Shown: in pieces, positions 16,617 to 26,600 of the stretch
How the letters are laid out: each line of letters begins with the position of its first letter
How positions within the stretch are numbered: position 1 is the stretch's first letter
NCBI GenBank assembly: GCA_024639405.1
Contig: JAHEIL010000005.1
Coordinates: forward strand, 1 to 48,565
From: Crocinitomicaceae bacterium
Lineage (GTDB): Bacteria > Bacteroidota > Bacteroidia > Flavobacteriales_D > Crocinitomicaceae
Length of the DNA: 48,565 nucleotides
Direction of reading: 5' to 3'
Translations under genes and position numbers: made by a program
The notes under the pieces: generated by a model
Seen by the model: only the letters and a program-made list of their open reading frames with translations
Told to the model about the DNA's origin: nothing
The model's database searches: none

Positions 16617-18983
16617 CTAGCCGGAACACATCTCACATGAGTCTGGATTTTCTAAAGAGCAGGCGATTGCGGCAGCGTCGTCTTCTAACGATTTAGCGCT
16701 CACTGCAGGCTCTTCTACAACCGTTTTGTCAACAGTGAATTTAATCGCATCTGTCGCTGCTTTTGTACGTAAATAGTACATTCCTGTTTTCAATCCTTTT
16801 TCCCAGCCGTAGAAATGCATCGATGTTAATTTACCAAAATTGGCATTCTCCATGAAAATATTCAACGATTGAGATTGACAAATGTATGCTCCACGATCAG
16901 CAGCTTGGTCGATAATTGCTTTTTGAGAAATTTCCCACGCTGTTTTGTATAAATCTTTTAAGCGTTGTGGAATTTCACTGATGTTTTGAATCGAACCATT
17001 CGCTGTCATGATTTTTTGACGCACATCTTTGTTCCATAAACCTTCACGCACTAAGTCTTTCAATAAGTGTTTGTTTACGATAATGAACTCACCTGATAAT
17101 ACACGTCGCGAATAAATATTCGAAGTATATGGTTCAAAACATTCGTTGTTTCCTAATATCTGAGCCGTTGAAGCAGTTGGCATTGGTGCTAACAATAATG
17201 AATTACGAACACCATGTTTAATTACTTCTTCACGTAATACGTTCCATTCCCAACGATCTGTTGGCGTTACGTTCCACATATCAAATTGGAAAATTCCTTT
17301 TGAAACTGGAGAACCAGCATATGTTTCGTAAGGACCTAATTCTTTTGATAAGTCTTTAGATGCAGACATCGAAGCATAGTAAATTGTTTCGAAAATCTCT
17401 CTGTTTAACGCACGAGCTTCTTCAGACTCAAACGGTAAACCCATTAAAATAAAAGCATCTGCTAAACCTTGCACACCTAATCCAATTGGACGGTGGCGCA
17501 TGTTTGAATTTTTCGCTTCTTCAACAGGGTAATAATTCTCATCGATGATTCTGTTCAAGTTCAACGTTGCTTGGTACGTTACTTCGAATAATTTATCGTG
17601 ATCAAATGTTCCGTTTTCAGTTACATATTTAGGTAAAGCCAAAGAAGCCAAGTTACAAACAGCCACCTCATCTGGGGCAGTGTACTCAATAATTTCTGTA
17701 CACAAGTTTGACGACTTGATGGTTCCTAAATTTTGTTGGTTAGATTTTGCATTTGCTGCATCTTTGTACAACATGTATGGCGTTCCTGTTTCAATTTGAG
17801 ATTCTAAGATTTTGAACCACAATTCTTGCGCTTTGATTGTTTTACGACCTTTACCAGCTTTTTCGTAGTCTGTATATAATTTCTCAAATTCAGCACTGTG
17901 CGTATCCGATAAACCTGGACATTCGTGCGGACACATTAAGGTCCAATCTCCATTTTCTTTTACACGTTTCATGAATAAATCTGGAATCCATAAAGCAAAG
18001 AACAAATCACGCGCACGTGCTTCTTCTTTTCCGTGATTCTTTTTCAAATCTAAGAAATCAAACACATCTGCATGCCAAGGTTCGATGTACATCGCAAAAG
18101 AACCTTTACGTTTTCCGCCACCTTGGTCAACGTAACGCGCCGTATCGTTGAAGACACGCAACATTGGAACAATACCATTTGAAGTACCATTTGTTCCTTT
18201 GATGTAGGATCCTGTCGCACGAACGTTGTGAATGGCTAAACCAATTCCACCAGCTGATTGAGAAATTTGGGCACATGATTTTAAGGTGTCATAAATTCCG
18301 CTAATGCTATCGTCTTTCATAGTTAACAAGAAACACGAAGACATTTGTGGTTTAGGCGTACCAGAATTGAACAATGTTGGGGTTGCATGTGTAAACCAAC
18401 CTTCCGACATTAAATTGTATGTTTTGATAGCAGACTGAACATCTGCTTTATGGATTCCAACAGCAACACGCATTAACATTTGTTGAGGGCGTTCAACAAT
18501 GATTCCATTTAATTTCATTAAATAAGAACGTGTTAACGTTTTAAATCCAAAATAATCGTAACGGAAATCACGGTCGTAAATGATACTTGAATCTAGCAAA
18601 TCACGATTTTCAACAATGATATTGTACACATCATCTGCAACCAAAGATGCATTTTGACCTGTTTTAGGATCAATGTAGTGGTGCATATCGTCAATTACTT
18701 CCGAAAACGTTTTCTTTGTTTCTTTGTGTAAGTTTGATACTGCAATACGAGAAGCTAAAAGGGCATAATCAGGATGATCAATTGTTTTTGCTGCGGCAAC
18801 TTCTGCTGCTAGATTATCTAAAACAGTTGTTGTTACACCATCATAAATCCCTTCGATAACCTTCATTGCAACGGCTTCAGGAGAAACCAACGGATCCAAT
18901 CCGTAACACATTTTTACAATTCGAGCTGTGATTTTATCGAATTTTACGGCCTCTTTTCTACCGTCTCGTTTTACTACATACAT
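16617..18983 (-). CDS. nrdA: Ribonucleoside-diphosphate reductase, alpha subunit (class Ia)
   Basis: This 788-residue protein is the catalytic subunit that reduces ribonucleoside diphosphates for DNA synthesis. An ATP-cone occupies about residues 1-90 ([18 protein letters not shown]), the dATP/ATP activity switch. Cys217 (MSSCFLL) and Cys443 ([10 protein letters not shown]) form the reducible pair, and N426-x-C428-x-E430 (NLCTE) is the radical and acid-base site. The C-terminal CEMCSG is the swinging thiol pair reloaded by thioredoxin. It follows nrdB by 49 bases in one operon. A degenerate second copy of the last codons lies just downstream. Confidence 0.97.
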   Translation of the reverse strand: MYVVKRDGRKEAVKFDKITARIVKMCYGLDPLVSPEAVAMKVIEGIYDGVTTTVLDNLAAEVAAAKTIDHPDYALLASRIAVSNLHKETKKTFSEVIDDMHHYIDPKTGQNASLVADDVYNIIVENRDLLDSSIIYDRDFRYDYFGFKTLTRSYLMKLNGIIVERPQQMLMRVAVGIHKADVQSAIKTYNLMSEGWFTHATPTLFNSGTPKPQMSSCFLLTMKDDSISGIYDTLKSCAQISQSAGGIGLAIHNVRATGSYIKGTNGTSNGIVPMLRVFNDTARYVDQGGGKRKGSFAMYIEPWHADVFDFLDLKKNHGKEEARARDLFFALWIPDLFMKRVKENGDWTLMCPHECPGLSDTHSAEFEKLYTDYEKAGKGRKTIKAQELWFKILESQIETGTPYMLYKDAANAKSNQQNLGTIKSSNLCTEIIEYTAPDEVAVCNLASLALPKYVTENGTFDHDKLFEVTYQATLNLNRIIDENYYPVEEAKNSNMRHRPIGLGVQGLADAFILMGLPFESEEARALNREIFETIYYASMSASKDLSKELGPYETYAGSPVSKGIFQFDMWNVTPTDRWEWNVLREEVIKHGVRNSLLLAPMPTASTAQILGNNECFEPYTSNIYSRRVLSGEFIIVNKHLLKDLVREGLWNKDVRQKIMTANGSIQNISEIPQRLKDLYKTAWEISQKAIIDQAADRGAYICQSQSLNIFMENANFGKLTSMHFYGWEKGLKTGMYYLRTKAATDAIKFTVDKTVVEEPAVSAKSLEDDAAAIACSLENPDSCEMCSG

Positions 18984-19032
18984 GTCGCCCTTGTTATTTT
19001 ATTATACCTAAATATTATTACCTAATTTTATT

Positions 19033-20010
19033 TTAAAAGTCTTCGCTTAAGCTAAAAGAATGGTTATCTTTTCCGCCTCCCATTACGCCTGCTTTTTGAT
19101 ATTCAGCTACGCGTTTTTCGAAGAAATTTGTTTTTCCTTGAATGGAAATCATTTCCATGAAATCAAATGGATTGGTAGCGTTGTACACTTTTTCGTTTCC
19201 TAATTCTTGTAACAGACGATCTGCAACGAACTCGATGTATTGTGCCATTAAATCACTGTTCATTCCAATCAATTTCACGGGTAATGCATCTGTAACAAAC
19301 TCTTTTTCAATTTCTACCGCATCCATAATGATTGCTTTCACTTGGTCTTTTGATAATTTATTTACCAAGTGATTGTTGTACAACAAACAAGCAAAATCAC
19401 AATGCAAACCTTCATCTCTTGAAATTAATTCATTTGAGAAGGAAAGTCCTGGCATCAAACCACGTTTTTTCAACCAGAAAATAGAACAAAACGAACCAGA
19501 GAAGAAAATTCCTTCAACAGCAGCAAATGCTACTAAACGTTCTGCAAACGAACCATTATCGATCCAACGCAAGGCCCATTCAGCTTTTTTACGCACACAA
19601 TCAATTGTATCGATCGCATTAAATAAGTTATTTTTATCTGCCGTATCTTTGATGTAAGTATCAATTAACAACGAATAAGTTTCAGAATGTATATTTTCAA
19701 TCGCAACTTGGAAACCATAGAAAAATTTAGCTTCCGTGTATTGTACTTCTGATAAAAAATGCTCTGCTAAGTTTTCATTTACGATTCCATCAGAAGCCGC
19801 AAAAAATGCTAAAATGTGTTTAATAAAATGACGTTCGTTGTCGTTTAATTTTGTGTCCCAATCAATCAAATCTGGAGCCAAATCAATTTCTTCAGCTGTC
19901 CAAAAACTCGCTTCCGCCTTTTTATAAAAAGACCAAATATCGTCGTGTTGAATTGGAAACAAAACAAATCGGTTGTTGTTGGATTCTAAAATTGGTTCAT
20001 TTTGTGTCAT
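19033..20010 (-). CDS. nrdB: Ribonucleoside-diphosphate reductase, beta subunit (class Ia)
   Basis: This 325-residue ferritin-like subunit makes the tyrosyl radical for NrdA. The motif [13 protein letters not shown] (Asp74), E105 and H108 in AIENIHSE, and Tyr112 in [11 protein letters not shown] keep the spacing of the first metal ligands and the radical tyrosine of eukaryote-like class Ia R2 proteins (31, 3 and 4 residues). Presence of the tyrosine argues against the tyrosine-less class Ic. nrdB is the first gene of the operon and its upstream region is 435 bases long. Confidence 0.96.
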   Translation of the reverse strand: MTQNEPILESNNNRFVLFPIQHDDIWSFYKKAEASFWTAEEIDLAPDLIDWDTKLNDNERHFIKHILAFFAASDGIVNENLAEHFLSEVQYTEAKFFYGFQVAIENIHSETYSLLIDTYIKDTADKNNLFNAIDTIDCVRKKAEWALRWIDNGSFAERLVAFAAVEGIFFSGSFCSIFWLKKRGLMPGLSFSNELISRDEGLHCDFACLLYNNHLVNKLSKDQVKAIIMDAVEIEKEFVTDALPVKLIGMNSDLMAQYIEFVADRLLQELGNEKVYNATNPFDFMEMISIQGKTNFFEKRVAEYQKAGVMGGGKDNHSFSLSEDF

Positions 20011-20445
20011 TTTGTTCTTTTTTATTAAAGTATATAATACATGGTAAGAAATGATTGGTTTCTTACTTTTCTAACTACATTAAAAGTTTTTGCTTCCTCT
20101 TTTTTGTGTAAAACTAGTTGTAAAACATCTGACTAATTTCTATTGTTTAGAGGCATACAAATTTTGTTAAAATTCTTTCCATTCGCAACTAAAGAAATCC
20201 ACAATAAACCAATGTTATTAACAAAGCAAATCGCAAACCCTTTGTCTACAAACGATAACAAGTTTATCAACACAAAAATTAAAGATATTCACAAACTAAA
20301 AACTACTAATTGTCAATAAAGTAGAAGACTTAATCAATGTATTGAAATCAAAGGACTTGTTAACTTTTGTCTAAAATTAAACTAGAAAAAAGTGAGAAAC
20401 AAGAATATTTTTTTGTTATTTTAAACAACAAAATGTTTATAGAAT
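20011..20445. promoter_or_regulatory. Divergent nrdB/comF intergenic region
   Basis: This is 435 bases of AT-rich DNA without a credible gene. Three nine-base sequences resemble the DnaA box TTATCCACA in the same orientation: AAATCCACA (20195-20203, two differences), TTATCAACA (20264-20272, one difference) and ATATTCACA (20285-20293, two differences). No exact TAnnTTTG box was found on either strand near the starts. The region must hold the promoters of nrdBA and of the comF operon. Confidence 0.35.
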
Positions 20446-21186
20446 ATGGAAGCTAATACCATGGCTGAAAAGCGTTTTTTTGGACTAAAAAATTGGTTGA
20501 ATTTTATTCAATCTTTCAACCATTTACTATTCCCCGAAACGTGTTTAATTTGTCAAGATGAATTAAGTGTTTCTTCAACTTCCGTTTGTTCGATTTGTTC
20601 TGGCGAACTGCTTTTTACACATTTTGAAAAATACACTGAACCAACCGATTTAGATAAACTCTTTTGGGGAAGAGTACAATTGACATCTACATTTGCAATG
20701 TTGTTTTTTGAAAAAGGAAAATCTACCCAAAAAATCTTACATGCCTTAAAATACCAGTCTCGGCCAGCTGTAGGCATAGAATTCGGAAAAATGATTGGTG
20801 AAAAAATAAAGGATAATGAGCTGTTTTCATCCGTTGACTTGATTGTTCCTGTACCAATTCACCCGAAAAAAAAGTTTGTTCGTGGCTACAACCAAAGTGA
20901 GCAGTTAGCAATTGGCATATCAAAAGCATTGTTGGTTCCTACAACCAATCATTTTATCGAAAAAATCAATCACACGGAAAGTCAAACAAAAAAAGGGCGT
21001 TTTGCCCGTTGGGACAATGTAGCGCGGAACTTTACAATACAGCAAATCAATTCGAAGATCAAACACATTCTTATAGTAGATGATGTAATTACAACAGGTG
21101 CAACATTGGAAGCACTTGTTCGTTCAATTCAAGAAAAAAAACCCGAACTTCGCATCAGTATTGTAAGTTTGGCAATCACAAAATAA
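20446..21186 (+). CDS. comF: ComF family phosphoribosyltransferase-like protein
   Basis: A 246-residue protein. The N-terminal zinc-finger cysteines are Cys33, Cys36, Cys48 and Cys51 (CLICQ and CSIC). A type I phosphoribosyltransferase fold follows, with VPVPIHPKKKFVRGYNQSEQLA and the PRPP-binding loop ILIVDDVITTGAT near residues 205-220. ComF proteins take part in uptake of transforming DNA in several bacteria, and this genome may use it so. The start could also be Met6. It overlaps the next gene by one base. Confidence 0.92.
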   Translation: MEANTMAEKRFFGLKNWLNFIQSFNHLLFPETCLICQDELSVSSTSVCSICSGELLFTHFEKYTEPTDLDKLFWGRVQLTSTFAMLFFEKGKSTQKILHALKYQSRPAVGIEFGKMIGEKIKDNELFSSVDLIVPVPIHPKKKFVRGYNQSEQLAIGISKALLVPTTNHFIEKINHTESQTKKGRFARWDNVARNFTIQQINSKIKHILIVDDVITTGATLEALVRSIQEKKPELRISIVSLAITK

Positions 21187-22241
21187 TGGAAAAACAACAA
21201 CATTTTTTAATTGTAGGTGCAGGAGTTGCAGGATTGTGTATTGGGAAACAGTTACTCGATTTAAATCAACGTGTTACGATCATCGATAACGATCAAAATG
21301 TGAGTACCAATATTGCTGCTGGAATGATCAATCCAATTGTTTTCCGTCGCATGACAAAATCTTGGCGGGTGGATGAATTTCTTCCTTTTGCCAAGAATTT
21401 TTATAGCAACTTTGGAGCTGAATGGGGAGGGAAAATATTTCATGAAATCACCATTCGTCGGATGTTTTCTTCGCAACAAGAAGCAGATTTCTGGCTTGAA
21501 AAACAAAGTAAACCAGAGTTTTCAGCTTACTTAACTCCTTTATCTGAAGAAGATTTGAACTTCGATAAAGCTATCAATGATTTTGGCTCAGGTCGTGTGA
21601 AAAATTCAGCTTACATCGCAGCAATACCATTTGTTGAAGGCGCTAAAAACTGGTTTGAAACGAGAAATTCGTTGATTAAAGAATCCTTCGATTATTCTGC
21701 TTTAAATCCATCAACTGGAGAATATAACAACATCCGTTACGATGGAATAATTTTTTGTGAAGGCGTTGCCATTCAAAACAATCCTTGGTTTTCAAGTTTA
21801 CCAATAAATCCAACAAAAGGAGAAATATTAACTATAAAAGCAAGTGGAATTCCTGAAAATGAGTCTCTTAATAGAAAATGTTTTGTTTTGCCAATGGGTG
21901 AATCAAGTTTTCGAATCGGCTCAACGTATCAATGGAATACCTATAATACAGTGCCGACGAAAGAAGGTGCCGATGAAATCACTGCTAATTTTCGTTTTTT
22001 ATCGAAAGAACCAATAGCAATAATTGATCATCATGCTGGTATTCGACCAACAATTTTAGATAGAAGACCGGTGATGGGTGCACATGAAAAATATTCTAAC
22101 TTATTTGTTTTTAATGGTTTAGGCGCAAAAGGCTATCTATTAGCTCCCTTTTTAGCGGGTGAATTTGTTGCCCATTTACTGAATGGGGTTCCGATTGACA
22201 AAGAAATGAGTGTGCAACGTTTTACAAAACCAAACGCTTGA
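21186..22241 (+). CDS. FAD-dependent oxidoreductase (DAO family)
   Basis: A 351-residue protein. The dinucleotide-binding motif GAGVAGLCIG lies at about residues 9-18, and the DAO-type C-terminal signature HHAGIRPTILDRRPVMG lies near residue 285, where D-amino-acid-oxidase-like enzymes contact FAD. The substrate cannot be told; DAO enzymes oxidise amines or amino acids. Translation is coupled to comF through a one-base overlap (TAATG), which suggests co-expression rather than a shared pathway. Confidence 0.85.
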   Translation: MEKQQHFLIVGAGVAGLCIGKQLLDLNQRVTIIDNDQNVSTNIAAGMINPIVFRRMTKSWRVDEFLPFAKNFYSNFGAEWGGKIFHEITIRRMFSSQQEADFWLEKQSKPEFSAYLTPLSEEDLNFDKAINDFGSGRVKNSAYIAAIPFVEGAKNWFETRNSLIKESFDYSALNPSTGEYNNIRYDGIIFCEGVAIQNNPWFSSLPINPTKGEILTIKASGIPENESLNRKCFVLPMGESSFRIGSTYQWNTYNTVPTKEGADEITANFRFLSKEPIAIIDHHAGIRPTILDRRPVMGAHEKYSNLFVFNGLGAKGYLLAPFLAGEFVAHLLNGVPIDKEMSVQRFTKPNA

Positions 22242-22298
22242 AAAATAGTTGAAAACCATAAAAAACCATAAAATAAAAAAATTGGTAATTGAAATTTG

Positions 22299-22306
22299 TA
22301 TTTTTG
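22299..22306 (+). promoter_or_regulatory. Bacteroidota -7 element of the bacilliredoxin gene
   Basis: TATTTTTG matches TAnnTTTG exactly and ends 27 bases before ATG 22334. A TTG at 22282-22284 is closer than the usual -33 spacing, so the upstream half is weak. Confidence 0.5.
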
Positions 22307-22333
22307 TTTCGTAAACATTCAAATTAAAGAAAT

Positions 22334-22747
22334 ATGTATCCAGCAGAATTAGTTCAACCAATGAAAGACGATCTTACCAACGTTGGTTTTAAGCAAATGA
22401 CAAGTGCAGCGGAGGTTGATCAAACAGTTCCAAATGCTAAAGGCACTATGTTAGTAGTTGTCAACTCTGTATGTGGTTGTGCAGCAGGAAATATGCGTCC
22501 AGGAGTTAAACTATCGTTAAAAGGAGACAAAGTTCCATCACATTTAACTACTGTATTTGCAGGTGTTGATGCTGAAGCAACTGCTCAAGCACGTAACTAT
22601 TTTTTACCGTACCCTCCTTCATCACCATCGATTGCATTATTTAAAGATGGAAAGTTGGTTCACTTTTTAGAGCGTCACCATATTGAAGGTGGAACAGCTC
22701 AAATGATTGCAGAAAATTTAATGGAAGCTTATAACGAGTTTTGTTAA
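22334..22747 (+). CDS. Bacilliredoxin, BrxA/BrxB family
   Basis: This 137-residue thioredoxin-fold protein begins MYPAELVQPMKDDL as in the YphP/YqiW family. The active site is Cys-Gly-Cys (SVCGCAAGNMRPG, near residue 49), the CxC form of bacilliredoxins, followed by the cis-proline region PPSSPSIALFKDG. Family members reduce mixed disulfides made by bacillithiol on stressed proteins, so the host may make bacillithiol. It is a single-gene unit with a promoter-like box and its own terminator. Confidence 0.92.
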   Translation: MYPAELVQPMKDDLTNVGFKQMTSAAEVDQTVPNAKGTMLVVVNSVCGCAAGNMRPGVKLSLKGDKVPSHLTTVFAGVDAEATAQARNYFLPYPPSSPSIALFKDGKLVHFLERHHIEGGTAQMIAENLMEAYNEFC

Positions 22748-22766
22748 TTAGAAAAGCAAATGAATG

Positions 22767-22795
22767 AAAGGGACATTAACGTGTCCCTTTTTTTA
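22767..22795 (+). terminator. Terminator of the bacilliredoxin gene
   Basis: AAAGGGACA (22767-22775) pairs with TGTCCCTTT (22782-22790), followed by T residues. The right arm lies inside the last codons (KKGTR) of the convergent pigment gene ending at 22776, so one sequence serves both. Confidence 0.85.
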
Positions 22796-23828
22796 TAAGT
22801 ATAAATCCGTGTCGAATACCATCAAAATGATTGTAAATCAAAATATTGTTACAATTTGTTGGGAAATCAGTGTTAAATGCAGGATGTGCTCCATTAATTT
22901 TTCCAGTAAGAATTTGTACGCCTAAATAGGTTGCAAATCCTGAAATGGTACGGTAATCACCGGTTAATTGCTTAAAATTAATAGCAGGTGTTTCAGGGAA
23001 TATTTGTTGAAAATCGTCGTACCAATAGTCTAATCTATTGTCGCCATTTTTTCCTAATAGCAACAAATCAATTGCATCCATTGAGAGTTGATTTTTTTCA
23101 AAAAAAACATTCATTAAAGTTGTTAAATCAGCTGTTGATGGATGGATAATTTGTGTCGTGTCTACAATTTCAGCAATGGCATGTTCAGGGCTATTCGAAA
23201 GCAGGAAAAAACTTGCTCCTTCGCCACAAACACTGCCTTCAGTATTTGACTGAATTAATTGGTCGTTACTTATAATTTCTTTTTTATAGCGCCCTGCTAG
23301 TAAATCAATGTGATAGTTATAAGAAGAAATTTCTTCAACAGAACCTACTAATAACGATGTTATATTGGTTGAAGCTTCAAAGAATAATTTTGCATCAATG
23401 AGTGCATTTTCAAAAGACAAAGATCCGTTTACATGTGTTGAATTATACCCTGTGTTTTTTGTCATTAAAGCTAACTGCCCTGCCAATGCGTTGGGTGTAC
23501 TTTGTACAAAATTTGTAGGAGTTAAAACTCCTTCATCGTACGCTACAATTTGATTTAAAAAATCAATGCAATTTTCTAATCCACCATTTGCAGTGCCAAC
23601 AATGATACCATCTAATTGTTGGTTTCTATTAATGATTGGAAGCGCTGCAGCAATACCCATTTTAACAGCTTTACCCATTCTTCTTAATAAATTAAGCGGG
23701 ATAAACTCAGAATAGGTTGGTTCAACAATTGGAAAAGTAGAAGTTAAGTATGTTGAATATTCGCCTTTTTCAAAAGATAAATCATGTGTTTTTTGAGCTG
23801 AAATTGCCTGTTGATCAATTACATACAT
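22776..23828 (-). CDS. Chain-length-factor-like ketosynthase partner (third gene of distal module)
   Basis: This protein has 350 residues from ATG 23828, which overlaps the ketosynthase stop by 10 bases; a longer frame to 23852 is less likely. The fold is ketosynthase-like with the family motif TPTNFVQSTPNALAGQLAL. The nucleophile position reads STHVNGSLSFENAL, so the active cysteine is missing, as in chain-length factors of type II polyketide and aryl polyene systems. It should pair with the ketosynthase directly upstream and help set chain length. It is the last gene of the pigment cluster, and its end is shared with the bacilliredoxin terminator. Confidence 0.8.
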   Translation of the reverse strand: MYVIDQQAISAQKTHDLSFEKGEYSTYLTSTFPIVEPTYSEFIPLNLLRRMGKAVKMGIAAALPIINRNQQLDGIIVGTANGGLENCIDFLNQIVAYDEGVLTPTNFVQSTPNALAGQLALMTKNTGYNSTHVNGSLSFENALIDAKLFFEASTNITSLLVGSVEEISSYNYHIDLLAGRYKKEIISNDQLIQSNTEGSVCGEGASFFLLSNSPEHAIAEIVDTTQIIHPSTADLTTLMNVFFEKNQLSMDAIDLLLLGKNGDNRLDYWYDDFQQIFPETPAINFKQLTGDYRTISGFATYLGVQILTGKINGAHPAFNTDFPTNCNNILIYNHFDGIRHGFILIKKGTR

Positions 23829-25018
23829 TTTGAAAAAATTAAAGAGGTACAATTTCCGCCAAATCCAAAAGAATTAGACATTATGTATTGTATTGGCTGC
23901 TGCTTACAATAGGATTGAATCGGTTGAAATGGAAAAGTATGTATCGGAGCCTGACAATTTAAACTTGGATACAATTCATTATTTTCCATGCTTAATATTG
24001 AAAAGACTGCCTCCAATGCTCCAGAAGCCGCTAATGTGTGACCCGTATACGATTTTGTAGAATTATAGGGAGGTGGGTTGTTCTCAAAAACAGTAGCAAA
24101 TGCAGTTGATTCAGTTTCGTCATTATTGATTGTGCCCGTTCCATGCGCGTTGATATAATTGATAGCATTGGCAGAGATGCCTGCAACTTGAAGGGCTTTT
24201 TGCATGGCCAAAACCGGTCCTACAGCATCCTGTGATGTTGCTGAAGGATGAAAAGCATCATTTGAGTTACCAAACCCAATAACTTCAGCATATTTTTTTT
24301 TCTTATTAGCACTTGCTTCATTTTCAAGTACCAAATAAGCGCCTGCTTCACCAAGATTCAACCCTTTTCTATCTGTTGAAAAAGGAGCACAAGCTTCATC
24401 ACTTAAAATCATTAATGCATTAAATCCATTCACCGTATATTTTGCAAGACTGTCCGCGCCGCCAACAATTACACGATCTAATCGACCACTTTGAATCAAT
24501 CTTGCTCCTAATAATATTGCATTTGCCGAAGAAGAACATGCAGTATTTATTGTATCCGTGTAACCCTTAATGTTGTAACGACTAGCAATTTGAAAGGTGT
24601 GATCAGATGCTTCATAAGATCGAACAAATTCAGAAGCTTCACCATGTAAATTTGCATCTTTATATAATTCATCCGTGTAGCACATTCCGCCAACAGTTGA
24701 AGCAGAAATAAATCCTGTTGTAAAAGAAGAAAGTACTTCCTCTGATAAATTGGCTGAAGTAATAGCTTGTTGAAATGCTGCCAAAGCAATTAAAGAAGTG
24801 CGGGTTAAGCCACTATTTTTGGGAGAATTCGTCAAATTAATAAATTCCTCATCATTAAGAGGGATTTCACCAAAAAGTAAAGAATTAACATAATTAGATT
24901 TGAAAAAACGCGCTTTTTTGATACCAGATGTACCATTTATCAATGATGATCTAGCTTCTAAAGTTGAATTTCCGATGGCAGATATTGCTCCAAATCCTGT
25001 AACAAATACCTTTGACAT
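23819..25018 (-). CDS. Beta-ketoacyl-ACP synthase (KAS II type), distal module
   Basis: This 399-residue protein should perform decarboxylative Claisen condensation in chain extension. All catalytic residues are visible: Cys161 (NTACSSS), His292 (NAHGTGT), Lys322 (STKSYTG) and His327 (GHTLAASG), with the C-terminal NSFGFGGN loop. It lies 2 bases after the ACP and overlaps the cysteine-less partner, an ACP-KS-CLF order that recurs at 34309-36654. The two ketosynthases share long motifs such as ARLIQSGxLDRVIVGG. It may make the acyl chains for the resorcinol half or extend the polyene; the sequence does not decide. Confidence 0.88.
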   Translation of the reverse strand: MSKVFVTGFGAISAIGNSTLEARSSLINGTSGIKKARFFKSNYVNSLLFGEIPLNDEEFINLTNSPKNSGLTRTSLIALAAFQQAITSANLSEEVLSSFTTGFISASTVGGMCYTDELYKDANLHGEASEFVRSYEASDHTFQIASRYNIKGYTDTINTACSSSANAILLGARLIQSGRLDRVIVGGADSLAKYTVNGFNALMILSDEACAPFSTDRKGLNLGEAGAYLVLENEASANKKKKYAEVIGFGNSNDAFHPSATSQDAVGPVLAMQKALQVAGISANAINYINAHGTGTINNDETESTAFATVFENNPPPYNSTKSYTGHTLAASGALEAVFSILSMENNELYPSLNCQAPIHTFPFQPIQSYCKQQPIQYIMSNSFGFGGNCTSLIFSKCM

Positions 25019-25020
25019 CC

Positions 25021-25284
25021 TTATTTTGTTCGATTTTCCTCGATGTATGCAACAATTGTATTTACGTCAACTAAAATTTGTCTTCCATCAGCTGGATTTT
25101 TAATTTTAATGCCGTATTCTCTGTCTAATAAAACAATTAATTCAACAGAATCAATAGAATCTAAGCCTAAATCGCCCCCAAATAATGGTTCGTCATCTTT
25201 AATGTCATCAATCGAAATATCTAACAAATTCAGGTAAGTGATTAAATGATTTTTAAATTCTAATGTTAATTCATTTGTTGTCAT
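25021..25284 (-). CDS. Acyl carrier protein, distal module
   Basis: An 87-residue four-helix ACP. The phosphopantetheine attachment site is Ser43 in DLGLDSIDSVELIVLLD. An acidic helix follows and the family tail YGIKIKNPADGRQIL is present. It carries growing chains for the neighbouring ketosynthase. A TAATTTTG box (25298-25305) upstream could give this module its own promoter within the longer unit. It is similar to the ACP at 36400 (shared IELIVLLD-like helix and YGIKIxNPAxGR). Confidence 0.9.
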   Translation of the reverse strand: MTTNELTLEFKNHLITYLNLLDISIDDIKDDEPLFGGDLGLDSIDSVELIVLLDREYGIKIKNPADGRQILVDVNTIVAYIEENRTK

Positions 25285-25297
25285 ATGCTTTTTTTTT

Positions 25298-25305
25298 CAA
25301 AATTA
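25298..25305 (-). promoter_or_regulatory. Possible internal -7 element before the distal ACP
   Basis: On the minus strand this reads TAATTTTG, an exact TAnnTTTG match 13 bases before the ACP start, in the 41-base gap after the ABC permease. The upstream TTG is too close (11 bases), so the call is weak. Confidence 0.3.
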
Positions 25306-25325
25306 GAGATTATTACCAATTCACA

Positions 25326-26600
25326 TTAAATATAGTGTTGTTTTTTTAATTTAAGCAACATTAAAAGTTGACAAATGCTCGAGAAAGTAAGCAAATAACT
25401 AATTGGAGCGATTAAATCTTTCCAGCCACCATTTTTCAAAAACAAGATATAATAGCCATCTAAACACCAATGAAGCGGTGAAATTAAGGCGATTGATTGC
25501 ATGTAATCTGGCATCACAAACGTAGGCACCCAAATTCCACCTATCGCTGCAAAAATAATAATAGATACGGCCCCAAAACCATTGGATTGTTCTTGTGTTT
25601 TAGCATATGTTCCAACACACATCGCATAACTTATAGCTGAAAAAGCAGCTAAAACTGAAAACAATACTAAGGCTAAGATCGAACTATTAATGGTCAAAAC
25701 AGGTAGTCCAATAATTGGAAAAAGAAAACGCCCCATTGCAAAAAGTAAAAGAATTTGGAGTAAGGCTACAATGAAAAAAACAAAGATTTTACTGTAAACA
25801 GCAGCAATAAATGCAGATGGAATGGTTTGCATACGAATAAAACTTCCTGCATTTCTTTCTTTCACAATGTTACCTCCAAGCGATATGACCATAAAAAACA
25901 TAGCGAAAATCGTCCAAGCAGGTACGTTATGCTGTGTTGAATTAGGCAATACAGCTGTTTTATTTTCTTGAGCAATCGATTCTTTAATCCAACTTTGATG
26001 AGAAATTTGTTTTCTTATTTCAGCTGGTATTTCTCGAAAATCCATCTCTTTAAATAAGCTTTCAAGGACAATTTTATTTTCCAATCCTTTTAAAATAGTA
26101 GCCAAACTTGAAGAAAAAGTAAACCTAATGTTTTCTTGTAAAATAGGATCGTAAACAACTTCGAGGGGTTGATTTCTTTGGACAGTTTTGATTGGTTCTT
26201 CTTCAATTGCACCAAATGCAGACAACATCGTTTGTGAAAGTAGCGCTGCAGAACCAGTCAAATTAGCAGAAAAATTAACTGGAATATAAATGCCAAATAG
26301 CTGTTTGTTGGCTAATGTTTCCTTTGAAAAATCAAACTTTTTAGTGTTGTTTTTAATTGTTAACTCAAAATTACCTGATTTTTCAAGCAATGATATCAGT
26401 GAATCACCATAATCTCCTGCGTCTTTATTGACAATTAATAAAGAAAACTTATTTTCGTTGACAACTTTGAACGCGCTATCTTGAACAATTGTAATGATTA
26501 AAACCAACAACACTGGCATTATAAACAACAAGGCCAAGCCTACCTTATCATTTAATAAAATAAAAAACTCTTTCTTGATGGATGCCAATAGCTGTTTCAT
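25326..26600 (-). CDS. ABC-2 type transporter permease
   Basis: This 424-residue protein has one membrane helix near residues 20-40, a large extracytoplasmic domain (about 45-230), and five or more helices in the second half (TIFAMFFMVISLGGNIV, ILLLFAMGRFLFPIIGLPVL), the layout of ABC2_membrane_3 exporters. The start codon overlaps the ATP-binding subunit stop by one base. Together they form an exporter, possibly for the pigment or its precursors. No substrate signature is visible. Confidence 0.88.
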   Translation of the reverse strand: MKQLLASIKKEFFILLNDKVGLALLFIMPVLLVLIITIVQDSAFKVVNENKFSLLIVNKDAGDYGDSLISLLEKSGNFELTIKNNTKKFDFSKETLANKQLFGIYIPVNFSANLTGSAALLSQTMLSAFGAIEEEPIKTVQRNQPLEVVYDPILQENIRFTFSSSLATILKGLENKIVLESLFKEMDFREIPAEIRKQISHQSWIKESIAQENKTAVLPNSTQHNVPAWTIFAMFFMVISLGGNIVKERNAGSFIRMQTIPSAFIAAVYSKIFVFFIVALLQILLLFAMGRFLFPIIGLPVLTINSSILALVLFSVLAAFSAISYAMCVGTYAKTQEQSNGFGAVSIIIFAAIGGIWVPTFVMPDYMQSIALISPLHWCLDGYYILFLKNGGWKDLIAPISYLLTFSSICQLLMLLKLKKQHYI

